From: Clostridia bacterium
GTDB lineage: Bacteria > Bacillota > Clostridia > Oscillospirales > Acutalibacteraceae
Direction of reading: 5' to 3'
DNA: 64,000 bases
Assembly (NCBI GenBank): GCA_024404095.1
Contig: JAKSQO010000007.1
Location: 1-64,000, forward strand
Part shown: piece after piece, positions 43,763 to 52,626 of the stretch
Position numbering within the stretch: position 1 is the stretch's first letter
Layout of the letters: each line of letters begins with the position of its first letter
Made by a program: the position numbers and the translations under genes
Notes under the pieces: generated by a model
What the model was told of the DNA's origin: nothing
Databases searched by the model: none
The model's input: only the letters and a program-made list of their open reading frames with translations

Positions 43763-44299
43763 TCAGTCCGCTGATGCGAACATTGTTCCGCCATGGCAGT
43801 CAATACCAACTACGAGCGGAAAATTTTTAATTTCAATATGTTTTACTGACTCACATCCGAGGTCAAAAAATGCAATTTCCTCGCACTTTTCAACACATTT
43901 TGCAGCAAGTGCTCCTGCACCGCCGACAGCACACAAATAAACTGCTTTGTTGCGAATTATCGCATCGCAGACATCCTTGTTGCGTCCGCCCTTTCCAATC
44001 ATAGCGGCAAGTCCGTTATCAAGAAGCAACGGCGCAAACGGATCCATCCTGCCCGAGGTTGTCGGTCCGCATGAACCAATCGGCAGACCTGCGGGAGCAG
44101 GGGTCGGACCTGCGTAATAAATACACGCACCCTTAAGGTCAAACGGAAGCTCGCCGCCCTCGGCGATAAGCTTCACAATCCTTTTGTGCGCCGCATCACG
44201 AGAGGTATAAACCGTACCTGACAGAATCACCCTGTCACCTGCGTGAAGCAATTCCGCTTTCTCTGCAAGCTCACTTGTGTTAAGTATGTATTCAGACAT
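43763..44299 (-). CDS. Fumarate hydratase beta-subunit-type protein (class I, C-terminal part)
   Basis: 178 residues from ATG 44297-44299, set by AGAGGAG; a longer frame reaching 44383 runs into the upstream gene without a site. The segments GDRVILSGTVYTSRDAAHKR, IGSCGPTTSGRMD and MIGKGGRN are typical of the swivelling C-terminal domain of class I fumarases/tartrate dehydratases. The 4Fe-4S alpha subunit, normally encoded directly upstream, is absent here: the neighbour is a DivIVA-like gene. It must pair with a protein encoded elsewhere. Fumarate or L-tartrate are possible substrates. Confidence 0.88.
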   Translation of the reverse strand: MSEYILNTSELAEKAELLHAGDRVILSGTVYTSRDAAHKRIVKLIAEGGELPFDLKGACIYYAGPTPAPAGLPIGSCGPTTSGRMDPFAPLLLDNGLAAMIGKGGRNKDVCDAIIRNKAVYLCAVGGAGALAAKCVEKCEEIAFFDLGCESVKHIEIKNFPLVVGIDCHGGTMFASAD

Positions 44300-44822
44300 T
44301 TCCAAGCTCCTCTGAAAGCTTCTTAAGCAGATTCTTGATATCCTTCGCAGGCATATTTTTTGCACCGTCAATCTCCGCAACAACGCCCTTGATTTTTTCT
44401 CTGATTCCGTTCAGCTCATCCTCAGCCTGCTTTACAATTTCCTTTGCTGTAACCGATGCAGTTTCAACGAGCTCATCGCACATTTTTACGGTGTCGCCTG
44501 CAAGCTTTTTGCCTGCCTCGTCATATTTGCCCGCTTTTTCAGACTTTTTAACAAGCATATCGTATTTTGCCTTAATACCCTGAAGCTGCTTTTCAGCCTC
44601 CTCAAGACGGGCATCGTTCTCTTTTGCGGCATCGCTGAGCGTCTCAACCTGTCGGCTGAGAATAACATTATCCTCAGCAAGCTTGCGGTTAAGTGCATCT
44701 TTTTCGTCGATCATAACCTTGTACTTCTGCTGAGTTTCCTTCAGCTGCTGAATATAGCTTATTACCTCCATACGGTCAAAACCGCCGAACGGGGTCTTTT
44801 TAAATAAAACATCTTCTTTCAC
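44292..44822 (-). CDS. Short DivIVA-like coiled-coil protein
   Basis: 176 residues, GTG start with AAGGAGG upstream. The start DVLFKKTPFGGFDRMEVISYIQQL matches the first residues of the longer protein at 31534-33045, and both resemble the DivIVA N-terminal domain. The rest is a coiled coil (about 30-165) without repeats or membrane segments. It overlaps the fumarase-type gene by eight bases and follows the large membrane protein gene by 12. Probably a cytoplasmic scaffold; partner unknown. Confidence 0.8.
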   Translation of the reverse strand: MKEDVLFKKTPFGGFDRMEVISYIQQLKETQQKYKVMIDEKDALNRKLAEDNVILSRQVETLSDAAKENDARLEEAEKQLQGIKAKYDMLVKKSEKAGKYDEAGKKLAGDTVKMCDELVETASVTAKEIVKQAEDELNGIREKIKGVVAEIDGAKNMPAKDIKNLLKKLSEELGNV

Positions 44823-44834
44823 GGCAAAGCCTCC

Positions 44835-46943
44835 TTAAGACTCTGATATAGTTTTAGCTGATAAATTGTCTTTGATATATTTCAGATTGGTAACATCGCT
44901 CTCACATTTAATAGGAGAGCCACCCGATGTGCAGTAATACAAATCGCCTGCGTTTGCAGTTTTTGATTCGCCGCTGAGATTGATATACGCTACTGTATTT
45001 CCGTTTCGCACAAAATGCTCCATTGCAATATTTTCGGCAATCTTATTATACTTACCGTCAGCATAGCTTCCGACCGTTATAGTTCCGTCCGCTTCCTGTG
45101 AGAAAGCCATAACTGAGCCATTGTTCATTATAATGTAGTCAAAAATATTATCCGCAATCTTTTCCGCGTTTGCTTCCGCACCGAAGCGGTACAGCGTTGA
45201 ATGCTCATCAATATCAGTAGTTCTGTAATAAATACAATCTCCTGACACCTCGCACTCCGCAACATTTTCCGCAACAAGTGCACGCGGTTTAATCTGAGCA
45301 TTTTCAACCTTTGTGCAATAGAGCTTTCTTCCGCTCAGAGCATAAACAGAAAGTCCCGATGACATATAGAACTCTGTATCCTTGCCCTTATAATCGGAAA
45401 TCGTACCTGTTATAACCTTGTTTCCGTCAAACCACGCATAAACGCAGTCATTCGATGTTTCATAGGATTTTCTGACATTGTCACGGACATAGTCACTTGC
45501 GCTTTCTGCATTGGACCTATCCGCATATTTCACAAGCTCATTCATATCGAACTTGTTTTCAACCTTGATAACAGATTTTCTGAGGATCACTCTCGGAATT
45601 CCGTTATCGGCAAAAGAAAGTACATTGTTGAGTGAAACACCTGTTGCAAGTATTTTGTTCGTATACTGATTGTATACGTTGCAGGTATACTCTCCGTCAA
45701 ATGCAAGGTCAAAATCAATCTTATCAAGCTTTTCACGGATAGCATCACGCTTGAGCTTATTTTCATACGCTGCGACAGCATTGTTATATGCTGACTTGTC
45801 AAGAATGTATCGCTTTATGATGAAGCCGTACTCCTTCATATAATCGCCTTCTGACGGGCGTTCAAGAGTCATATCCTTTTCATAGTAGGGGTCATTGACA
45901 AAATCATGCCAGTCGACCGCCGCATTGCTGCTCTTGAAATAATAGAGATTGCCGCCGAAGGAGTAGTCGTTCAGATATACCTCGCTTGCCGCAGAGCAAA
46001 TCTGACTCGGACTTTCGATATTTTTAACCGAATAGACATCAAATGTCTGCTCCTGCTCGGACGCGACCGTATAAATCACTTCAAAGCCGTCAGCAGAATC
46101 GCAGAATTTTACGTGGCTTATCTCGCTCGCAACATTTGAAGCATCCTCGCCGTATCTCATTCTGTGAAGCGAATAAATTGAACCGTTCTGACGGGTAAAA
46201 TAAATCACATCACCCGACGACGGAAGAAACATCTCAACAATTCCCGAAGGGAGCTGTTTTGCTTTCATATCCGCAACGCTGTAAAAATAACATTGCTTAA
46301 GTCCTGAAACGCTTGTACTGTAACAGAGGAAGGTACCGTCATTGTTTACTGACCAGCCCTCGTCAACACCGCTGCAAACAAGACCGCCGCCGTTTTTCAG
46401 CGAACTGCGCTTAGTGACATCAATATATCTGATATCATACTTTCCGATTTTAGACTTTGTGTTCACGCTGTAAAAAATCTTCATTCCGTCCGCAGACACT
46501 TTAACGTCCTTTATATCATCCGTTTTAAATGTATCCTCATTTTCAAGTCTGATAAATGTTGTCTTATCAGATGAATATATCATACCGACAGGAGAATCAT
46601 TCTGTCTGCTTCTGATAAAGCCTTTAACTCCGAGAATAACAATTCCGACAGCAAGAAGCGATGCAACGGTTACCAGCAATGCTCTGAATATTTTATTTGA
46701 ACCCGAAATAAACGGGATTTTTTTCTTAATCAGTTCTTTTGTTTCTGAAATTTTACCTTCCTGTCTTTTCTTTGACTGAAGGTCTGTAGCTATGGGTTCA
46801 GGTGTCTCAAAGTCCTCAAGAGGCTGAATATCCCCCGAAAAATCCATTGCCTCAAAAATCGGCAAAAGCTCAGACTCTTTTACAGCCCGAGCGTCATCGT
46901 CGTATTCTTCATTTTTCAATGCGAATTCGTCGTCTTTTTTCAT
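44835..46943 (-). CDS. Large single-pass membrane protein with beta-propeller-like outer domain
   Basis: 702 residues: an acidic cytoplasmic part (1-85), one membrane segment (about 87-109) and an outer domain of about 590 residues. The outer part has regularly spaced short strands (MKIFYSVNTKSKIGKYDIRY, GTFLCYSTSVSGLKQCYFYS, DVIYFTRQNGSIYSLHRM), similar to DUF5050/TolB-like propellers, interrupted by a helical insertion (about 365-405). No catalytic motif was found. GAGGG precedes the ATG. It is followed closely by a DivIVA-like gene, which suggests an envelope scaffold role, but this is speculative. Confidence 0.75.
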   Translation of the reverse strand: MKKDDEFALKNEEYDDDARAVKESELLPIFEAMDFSGDIQPLEDFETPEPIATDLQSKKRQEGKISETKELIKKKIPFISGSNKIFRALLVTVASLLAVGIVILGVKGFIRSRQNDSPVGMIYSSDKTTFIRLENEDTFKTDDIKDVKVSADGMKIFYSVNTKSKIGKYDIRYIDVTKRSSLKNGGGLVCSGVDEGWSVNNDGTFLCYSTSVSGLKQCYFYSVADMKAKQLPSGIVEMFLPSSGDVIYFTRQNGSIYSLHRMRYGEDASNVASEISHVKFCDSADGFEVIYTVASEQEQTFDVYSVKNIESPSQICSAASEVYLNDYSFGGNLYYFKSSNAAVDWHDFVNDPYYEKDMTLERPSEGDYMKEYGFIIKRYILDKSAYNNAVAAYENKLKRDAIREKLDKIDFDLAFDGEYTCNVYNQYTNKILATGVSLNNVLSFADNGIPRVILRKSVIKVENKFDMNELVKYADRSNAESASDYVRDNVRKSYETSNDCVYAWFDGNKVITGTISDYKGKDTEFYMSSGLSVYALSGRKLYCTKVENAQIKPRALVAENVAECEVSGDCIYYRTTDIDEHSTLYRFGAEANAEKIADNIFDYIIMNNGSVMAFSQEADGTITVGSYADGKYNKIAENIAMEHFVRNGNTVAYINLSGESKTANAGDLYYCTSGGSPIKCESDVTNLKYIKDNLSAKTISES

Positions 46944-46958
46944 AAATTCACCCTCAGA

Positions 46959-46984
46959 CTGTTCCGCCGATTAAGACGGAACAG
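46959..46984 (-). other. Hairpin in the leader of the large membrane protein gene
   Basis: CTGTTCCG (46959-46966) pairs perfectly with CGGAACAG (46977-46984) around a 10-base loop, between the transketolase operon end and the next ribosome binding site. No T run follows on either strand, so it is not a clear terminator. Function unknown. Confidence 0.5.
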
Positions 46985-47000
46985 CCCGAAAAAATCATAA

Positions 47001-47948
47001 TTATTTCATTGCGATTGCTTTCTTTGCCTTCTCAACAATGTTTGAAGCACAAAGACCGTAGAGCTTAAGCATTTCAACTGCGGGGCCTGAACCGCCGAAC
47101 TTGTCTTCAACACCTACTCTTACAACAGGAACAGGGTTAGCCTCACAAACAACCTCAGCAACAGCCGAGCCGAGACCGCCGATAATATTGTGCTCCTCAG
47201 CGGTAACGATAGCGCCTGTTTCTGCGGCAGCCTCAAGGATAATATCCTTGTCAATCGGCTTGATTGTGTGAATATTGATAACTCTTGCAGAGATACCCTC
47301 TTCAGCAAGCATATCCTTGGCAATCATAGCCTCATTTACCATAAGACCTGTCGCAACAATTGTTACATCCTTACCGTCAGCCATCTTGATGCCCTTACCG
47401 ATTTCAAACTTATAGTTATCAGGGTCGTTGAAGCGTGGAACTGCAAGTCTGCCGAAACGGAGATATACAGGGCCCTCATACTCTGCTGCTGCAAAAACAG
47501 CTGCACGAGCTTCAACATCATCAGCAGGGTTGATGATAACCATGCCGGGAATTGTTCTCATAAGAGCAATATCCTCACAGCACTGGTGGCTTGCGCCGTC
47601 CTCACCGACTGAAATACCTGCGTGTGTAGCGCCGAGCTTAACATTGAGGTGAGGATAACCGATTGTATTACGAACCTGCTCAAAAGCCCTGCCTGCAAGG
47701 AACATTGCAAATGAGCTTGCGAAAACTGTATGACCTGTTGTTGCGAGACCTGCGGCAACGCCTACAAGGTTAGCCTCAGCGATACCTGCATCAATAAATC
47801 TCTCAGGAAATGCCTTTTTGAACATACCTGTCTTTGTTGCGGCTGCAAGGTCGGCATCCATAACAATAAGCTTTTCGTCCTTTTCGCCTAACTCAACAAG
47901 TGCTTTACCGTAAGCTTCTCTTGTTGCGGTTTTAATTACATCTGCCAT
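47001..47948 (-). CDS. tktC: Transketolase, C-terminal subunit
   Basis: 315 residues, matching the pyrimidine-binding and C-terminal domains of transketolase as a separate polypeptide: KLGATHAGISVGEDGASHQ, MRTIPGMVIINPADDVEAR and TAEEHNIIGGLGSAV. It works with the N-terminal subunit encoded just upstream (three-base gap) in the non-oxidative pentose phosphate pathway. Split transketolases are common in Clostridia. GGAGG precedes the ATG. A DXP synthase was considered but the split form and length fit transketolase. Confidence 0.92.
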   Translation of the reverse strand: MADVIKTATREAYGKALVELGEKDEKLIVMDADLAAATKTGMFKKAFPERFIDAGIAEANLVGVAAGLATTGHTVFASSFAMFLAGRAFEQVRNTIGYPHLNVKLGATHAGISVGEDGASHQCCEDIALMRTIPGMVIINPADDVEARAAVFAAAEYEGPVYLRFGRLAVPRFNDPDNYKFEIGKGIKMADGKDVTIVATGLMVNEAMIAKDMLAEEGISARVINIHTIKPIDKDIILEAAAETGAIVTAEEHNIIGGLGSAVAEVVCEANPVPVVRVGVEDKFGGSGPAVEMLKLYGLCASNIVEKAKKAIAMK

Positions 47949-47951
47949 TTC

Positions 47952-48794
47952 TTACGCCTCCAATTCTGCAAGTTGTGCCTTAAGCTCTGCCATTGCCTGC
48001 TCATACTGCTCAGCATTGGGAGCTGTGCCGTGCCATGAGCACTGGTCTTCCATAAATGAAACACCCTTGCCCTTGACAGTCTTTGCAATAATTGCGGTGG
48101 GCTTGCCCTTGAATTCCTTAGCTGCCTGGAAAGCGGCATCAATTTCGTCAAAGGAATGACCGCAGATTTCTATAACATTCCAGCCGAATGCACGGAACTT
48201 TTCGGGAATAGGATAAGGAGAGTTAACCTCTGCAACTGAGCCGTCAATCTGAAGACCGTTGTTATCAACAACTGCGACAAGATTATCAAGACCCTTGGCT
48301 GAAGCAAACATAGCTGCCTCCCATACCTGACCTTCCTGAATTTCACCGTCACCGAGTGCTGTGTATACTCTGTAATCCTTGCCATCAAGCTTAGCACCGA
48401 GTGCCATACCGACAGCGGTTGAGATACCCTGACCGAGTGAGCCTGTGCTCATGTCAACACCGGGTGTAAGCTTCATGCTGGGATGACCCTGAAGCATTGC
48501 GCCGGGCTTACGGAGATTTTTAATTTCTGCGGGAGAGAAAAAACCCTTGTGAGCAAGAACTGCATAAAGTGCAGGAGCTGTGTGACCCTTTGAAAGAACA
48601 AAGCGGTCTCTGTTTTCGTCCTTGGGATTTTTGGGATCTACATTCATATGTTCAAAATAGAGATAAGTGAGAATATCTGCTATTGAAAGAGATCCGCCGG
48701 GATGACCTGATTTTGCATTGAACACGCCTTCGATTACGCCCATACGAACTGTGCAGGCCTTAATCTGTAACTGTTTTTTAGTTGCTGCGTCCAA
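47952..48794 (-). CDS. tktN: Transketolase, N-terminal subunit
   Basis: 280 residues from TTG 48792-48794, seven bases after GGAGG; an ATG 15 codons upstream overlaps the pseudouridine synthase gene and puts the ribosome binding site inside the coding region. Thiamine diphosphate features are GHPGGSLSIADIL, LGDGEIQEGQVWEAAMFA and VVDNNGLQ. It forms the active enzyme with the C-terminal subunit. Confidence 0.93.
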   Translation of the reverse strand: MDAATKKQLQIKACTVRMGVIEGVFNAKSGHPGGSLSIADILTYLYFEHMNVDPKNPKDENRDRFVLSKGHTAPALYAVLAHKGFFSPAEIKNLRKPGAMLQGHPSMKLTPGVDMSTGSLGQGISTAVGMALGAKLDGKDYRVYTALGDGEIQEGQVWEAAMFASAKGLDNLVAVVDNNGLQIDGSVAEVNSPYPIPEKFRAFGWNVIEICGHSFDEIDAAFQAAKEFKGKPTAIIAKTVKGKGVSFMEDQCSWHGTAPNAEQYEQAMAELKAQLAELEA

Positions 48795-48825
48795 AAAAAC
48801 ACCTCCAATTATCTGACTGAACAAG

Positions 48826-49752
48826 TCATTCGACATCATTCAGTGACTGACTTTTTAAAAAGCTTTTAAAATATTGCGGAACGTCTGAGCTGAACTCAAG
48901 GTATCTTCCGTCACGAGGATGGATAAAGCCTATAAGCCCTGCGTGCAGGCATTGACCGTTAAGTGAGGTTACTCCGTTTTTCGGTCCGTAAACAGGGTCG
49001 CCTGCTACGGGATGTCCGATGTGTGACATATGAACTCTAATCTGATGAGTTCTGCCCGTTTCGAGAGTAACTTTGATATACGAGAACTTATCGTTTGAGT
49101 CGATAACCTCGTAATGTGAAACCGCGTTGCGTGAATTTTTATCCGTCACGCACATTTTCTTGCGATCCTTGGGACTTCTTCCTATCGGAGCATCAACCGT
49201 TCCCGACAGCTCTTTAAATCTGCCGTGCACAACAGCACGGTACTGACGTTTAAAGCTGTGCTCCTTTATCTGCTCGGCAAGCTTTTCGTGTGCAAAATCA
49301 TTTTTCGCAACAATAAGCAGGCCGCTTGTATCCTTGTCAATACGGTGGACAATTCCGGGTCGGATAACACCGTTGATACCCGAAAGGCTGTCTCCGCAAT
49401 GGTAAAGCAGAGCGTTGACAAGCGTTCCGTTGTAGTTGCCTGCGGCAGGATGAACCACCATACCTCTCGGTTTATTCACAACAAGCAGGTCATCATCCTC
49501 ATAAACCACATCAAGCGGAATATTCTCGGGCTTAGCTTCAATTCCGACAGGCTCGGGCGGTGTGAAAACAACCTCGTCACCCGACTTCAGCTTAAAGCCC
49601 TTTGAAACTGTCTTTCCGTTGACGGAAACGTCACCGTTTTCAAGTATTTTCTGAATATGTGAACGTGTGAAATCAGCGCACAGCTCGGAAAGAGCCTTGT
49701 CAATTCTTGCGCCTGCATAATTTTCGGGAATAATGACAGTAATTTCATCCAT
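48826..49752 (-). CDS. rluD: RluD-type 23S rRNA pseudouridine synthase
   Basis: 308 residues. An N-terminal S4 RNA-binding domain (ARIDKALSELCADFTRSHIQKIL) precedes the catalytic domain with VVHPAAGNYNGTLVNALLYH and HRIDKDTSGLLIVAKN, which holds the catalytic Asp. It modifies uridines in large-subunit rRNA; the exact target cannot be told. ATG 49750-49752 with AAGGGTG upstream overlaps the end of lspA by eight bases, the usual Firmicute gene order. Confidence 0.92.
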   Translation of the reverse strand: MDEITVIIPENYAGARIDKALSELCADFTRSHIQKILENGDVSVNGKTVSKGFKLKSGDEVVFTPPEPVGIEAKPENIPLDVVYEDDDLLVVNKPRGMVVHPAAGNYNGTLVNALLYHCGDSLSGINGVIRPGIVHRIDKDTSGLLIVAKNDFAHEKLAEQIKEHSFKRQYRAVVHGRFKELSGTVDAPIGRSPKDRKKMCVTDKNSRNAVSHYEVIDSNDKFSYIKVTLETGRTHQIRVHMSHIGHPVAGDPVYGPKNGVTSLNGQCLHAGLIGFIHPRDGRYLEFSSDVPQYFKSFLKSQSLNDVE

Positions 49753-50236
49753 TGCCGTCACCCTTCTTCTTTTCCGAACGCTCTCTGAAAATATCATAAA
49801 TCAGATAGCCGATGAGCATAAACGCTCCGACGGTTACAAGAATATCCGCAAAATTGAATACTGCGAAATCCATAAACTGAACCTCGATAAAATCGACAAC
49901 GTATCCTCTGAAAATTCTGTCAATCAGATTTCCGAGACCGCCCGAAATTATCAGCGTCGCGCACACAAGGCAGTATTTTGACTTTAGCTTGCCCGAAAGG
50001 ACGTACACAATACCGGCAAGAAGAACTATACCTGTGAAAACAGACAGAAGCGCTGTACTCTGAGAAAAAGAGCCGAATGCCGCGCCTGTATTGCGGACAT
50101 ATCTCCAACCGATAAATCCGTTGATAAACTCAGCGGAAAGTACGGGCTGCAAATCACGTTCAATCACATATTTAATTAACTGGTCGGCAACGGTCAGTAT
50201 TGCCACTGCCGCCAGACTTATCAATGAGACTGTCAT
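49745..50236 (-). CDS. lspA: Lipoprotein signal peptidase (signal peptidase II)
   Basis: 163 residues with four membrane segments. The conserved ADQLIKY block, RNTGAAFG, and GGLGNLIDRIFRGYVVDF and FNFADI with the two catalytic Asp residues are all present. It removes signal peptides from lipid-modified prolipoproteins such as those encoded at 14368 and 20358. Its start overlaps the divIVA stop (TAATG). Confidence 0.96.
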   Translation of the reverse strand: MTVSLISLAAVAILTVADQLIKYVIERDLQPVLSAEFINGFIGWRYVRNTGAAFGSFSQSTALLSVFTGIVLLAGIVYVLSGKLKSKYCLVCATLIISGGLGNLIDRIFRGYVVDFIEVQFMDFAVFNFADILVTVGAFMLIGYLIYDIFRERSEKKKGDGNG

Positions 50237-51366
50237 TACTTTCGGAAAAAACCTTTCAGCTTTGATGAGAATCCGCCGCCGTTATCGTTGTCATCGTCAT
50301 CAAAATCATCTATTTCGTCATCGTCAATTTCTTCTGCATTGTCGTATGTAGGAATATTGTCGAGATTAACCTTGAAGCCTGTTTCCTCGTTATCTCTTCT
50401 GGGCTTTGTGAACATTATGTCACCTGAACCCTCCTGAGAGATTTCCTGAGAGAGCTTTTCAACCTCTTCCTCAGCTTCGTCAATATCGGGAACGATGTAT
50501 TCTTCGCTCTCAAACTCAACCGCAGCTTCCTCTTCTTCTGTTTCTTCCTCGACTGCTTCATCCTCGATATCTGTATCAATTGTTTCGTCAATCATCTGCT
50601 GAAGCTGTTCAACGTCAATTTCTTTTTCTTCTGCTGCTTCTTCAGCAACCTCTTCGGGAACGATTTCCTCTGCTGTTTCCTCAACAACAGGTGCCTCTTC
50701 CTCAGCAGGCTCTTCAACTACCTCTTCCTCAGCTACTTCTTCAGCAGCTTCTTCAGCCTTTTTCTCTTCCTCAAACTTTGCATATACAACTTCGGGAAGC
50801 TGTTCGATAAGTGCAAGCTGTTCGTTATATGCGTCAAGAATCTGCTGCTTGAACTTGGTAACCTCAACCTTCATCATCTCAAGAGCTGCTTCTTCTTTAA
50901 TCATTGTATCTCTTGCTGAAACAGCGGCTGACTTTGAATCATATGTTGCGTCATAAACCATCTTCTCAGCCTGTGCCTGAGCCTCAGCGATAATTGCCTG
51001 AGCCTGGTATTCAGCCTGCTGAAGCTTATCGTTGATAACAGCATCTATTCTGTCATTTTCAGTCTTTGCTCTTTCCTCTGCATCACCGAGGAGTGCATCT
51101 GCCTTTGCCTGTGCTTCATTTGTGATTTTTTCTGCCATACGCTGAGCTGTAAGAAGAGCATTGCGGATATTGTCCTCGTCCTTTCTGTACTCTTCGATTC
51201 TTTCAGCGAGAAGACCTATCTTCTTATACATTTCTCCGTTCTCACGGAACATCTGCTCGTAGGATTCTGAAACTTCTTCAAAGAAAGCATCTACGCTTGT
51301 AGCCTTGTATGCATTTCTGCCGGAGGCATCAAAATGATGGTTTTTAATTTTTGCGGGTGTTAACAT
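50236..51366 (-). CDS. divIVA: DivIVA-family cell-division/septum-site protein
   Basis: 376 residues. The N-terminal lipid-binding domain (LTPAKIKNHHFDASGRNAYKATSVDAFFEEVSES) is followed by a coiled coil (about 40-190) and a long, strongly acidic C-terminal extension (Glu/Val/Ala rich, about 205-310) ending in a basic patch. DivIVA proteins gather at curved membranes at the septum and poles. Context directly after sepF and before lspA is classical for Firmicutes. The acidic region is longer than in the Bacillus protein. AGGAGG precedes the ATG. Confidence 0.92.
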   Translation of the reverse strand: MLTPAKIKNHHFDASGRNAYKATSVDAFFEEVSESYEQMFRENGEMYKKIGLLAERIEEYRKDEDNIRNALLTAQRMAEKITNEAQAKADALLGDAEERAKTENDRIDAVINDKLQQAEYQAQAIIAEAQAQAEKMVYDATYDSKSAAVSARDTMIKEEAALEMMKVEVTKFKQQILDAYNEQLALIEQLPEVVYAKFEEEKKAEEAAEEVAEEEVVEEPAEEEAPVVEETAEEIVPEEVAEEAAEEKEIDVEQLQQMIDETIDTDIEDEAVEEETEEEEAAVEFESEEYIVPDIDEAEEEVEKLSQEISQEGSGDIMFTKPRRDNEETGFKVNLDNIPTYDNAEEIDDDEIDDFDDDDNDNGGGFSSKLKGFFRK

Positions 51367-51408
51367 AAGCTTGTCCTCCTGTATTTTAAACTTTTATATT
51401 TTGTAAAA

Positions 51409-51885
51409 TCAATATGCATGCTCGATACCGTCAAGCATTTCGCCGGTAAGCGGAACGTTATACGGAGTGATGATATAAACTCTGCCTGCAATACGCTTCA
51501 TCTCGCCGCTGTTTGCATAAGCAACACCGCTGAGGAAGTCAATAATTCTTACAGAAACATCGTTCGGGCAGGTTTCAAGATTGAGAACAACAATTCTCTT
51601 GTCATTGATATCGTCTGCAACGCTTCCGACATCCTCGTAACGGTCAAGCTTGTTGAAAACAATCTTTGCTTTTGCTGCCGCCTGAGCATTTGCAGGAGAA
51701 GAAGCACGCATATCAACTACCTTGCTGTCGCTGTCATTGCGTGAATGCGCAAAGCCGAAGCTGTTGCTTCTTACATCTCTTGAATAATCATCAGCCTCAC
51801 GCTCGTTTTCTTCAAGATCCATATCATCATAATATTCTTCTTCTGAAACGCTGAAAAGATTCTTGATTTTATTACCGATACTCAT
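51409..51885 (-). CDS. sepF: SepF, FtsZ-anchoring division protein
   Basis: 158 residues from ATG 51883-51885 (GGAGG eight bases upstream; a TTG five codons earlier overlaps it). An N-terminal amphipathic helix (MSIGNKIKNLF) that binds the membrane, an acidic linker, and the SepF core (IVVLNLETCPNDVSVRIIDFLSG, AGRVYIITPYNV) are present. It ties FtsZ to the membrane and helps septum formation. It lies between yggS and divIVA as in many Firmicutes. Confidence 0.95.
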   Translation of the reverse strand: MSIGNKIKNLFSVSEEEYYDDMDLEENEREADDYSRDVRSNSFGFAHSRNDSDSKVVDMRASSPANAQAAAKAKIVFNKLDRYEDVGSVADDINDKRIVVLNLETCPNDVSVRIIDFLSGVAYANSGEMKRIAGRVYIITPYNVPLTGEMLDGIEHAY

Positions 51886-51903
51886 AACCATATCCTCCAA
51901 AAT

Positions 51904-52626
51904 TTAATATACTCGTCTGCCGAAAAGTGATGAACCGACTCTGACCATTGTTGAGCCCTCACGGACTGCATTCTCAAAGTCACCTGACATACCCATTGAC
52001 AGAATATTCATGTTAACATTATCTAATTTTTTTGCCCTTATGTCAAGGAACATACCGTACATATTTGCAAAAAATTTACAATTTTCTTTATCATCGTCAC
52101 AAATCGGCGGTATTGCCATCAATCCGTTTATGCGAATTCCGTCAATTTCTGACATTTGATAAATATTATCCAGTATAGCCGAAGGGTCGATACCGAACTT
52201 ACTGTCCTCACCGCCGATGTTGATTTCAACAAGAACATCGGTGATTATTCCCCTTTTAAGTGACTGCTTGCCGATTTCCGCCGCCACCTTAACGCTGTCA
52301 ACGCTGTCAATCATATCCACCTCGCCGACAATCTGACGCACCTTGTTTGTCTGCAAGTGTCCGATAAGATGCTTCTCCACTCCGTCAAGCTTCAGCTCGT
52401 CCCGCTTTCCGAGAAACTCCTGAACACGGTTTTCACCGATGAGATCAACACCGAGGTCGAGTGCATGATTGATATAAATGCTTTCAACCGTTTTGGTAAC
52501 ACCCATAAGGCGCACATCAGACGGATTTCTTCCGCTTTTAATTGCCGCCTCAGCGATTTTGTCTTTTATAATTTTGTAATTTTCTTCAATATCGTGAAAA
52601 CGGGCCTCAACCCACGCTTTTTCCAT
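51904..52626 (-). CDS. yggS: YggS-family PLP homeostasis protein
   Basis: 240 residues, single-domain alanine-racemase-like barrel. The pyridoxal phosphate Lys is in LMGVTKTVES near residue 45; HLIGHLQTNKVRQIVG, MGMSGDFENAVREGSTMVRVGSSLFG are typical. It buffers free PLP rather than acting as an enzyme. It overlaps the end of the HlyD-like gene by 20 bases and is followed by sepF, the usual order. Confidence 0.95.
   Translation of the reverse strand: MEKAWVEARFHDIEENYKIIKDKIAEAAIKSGRNPSDVRLMGVTKTVESIYINHALDLGVDLIGENRVQEFLGKRDELKLDGVEKHLIGHLQTNKVRQIVGEVDMIDSVDSVKVAAEIGKQSLKRGIITDVLVEINIGGEDSKFGIDPSAILDNIYQMSEIDGIRINGLMAIPPICDDDKENCKFFANMYGMFLDIRAKKLDNVNMNILSMGMSGDFENAVREGSTMVRVGSSLFGRRVY

Noticed and set aside
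50580..50810. Plus-strand Leu/Gln-rich ORF opposite divIVA
   Set aside because: It is the complement of the Glu/Val/Ala-rich acidic region of divIVA.
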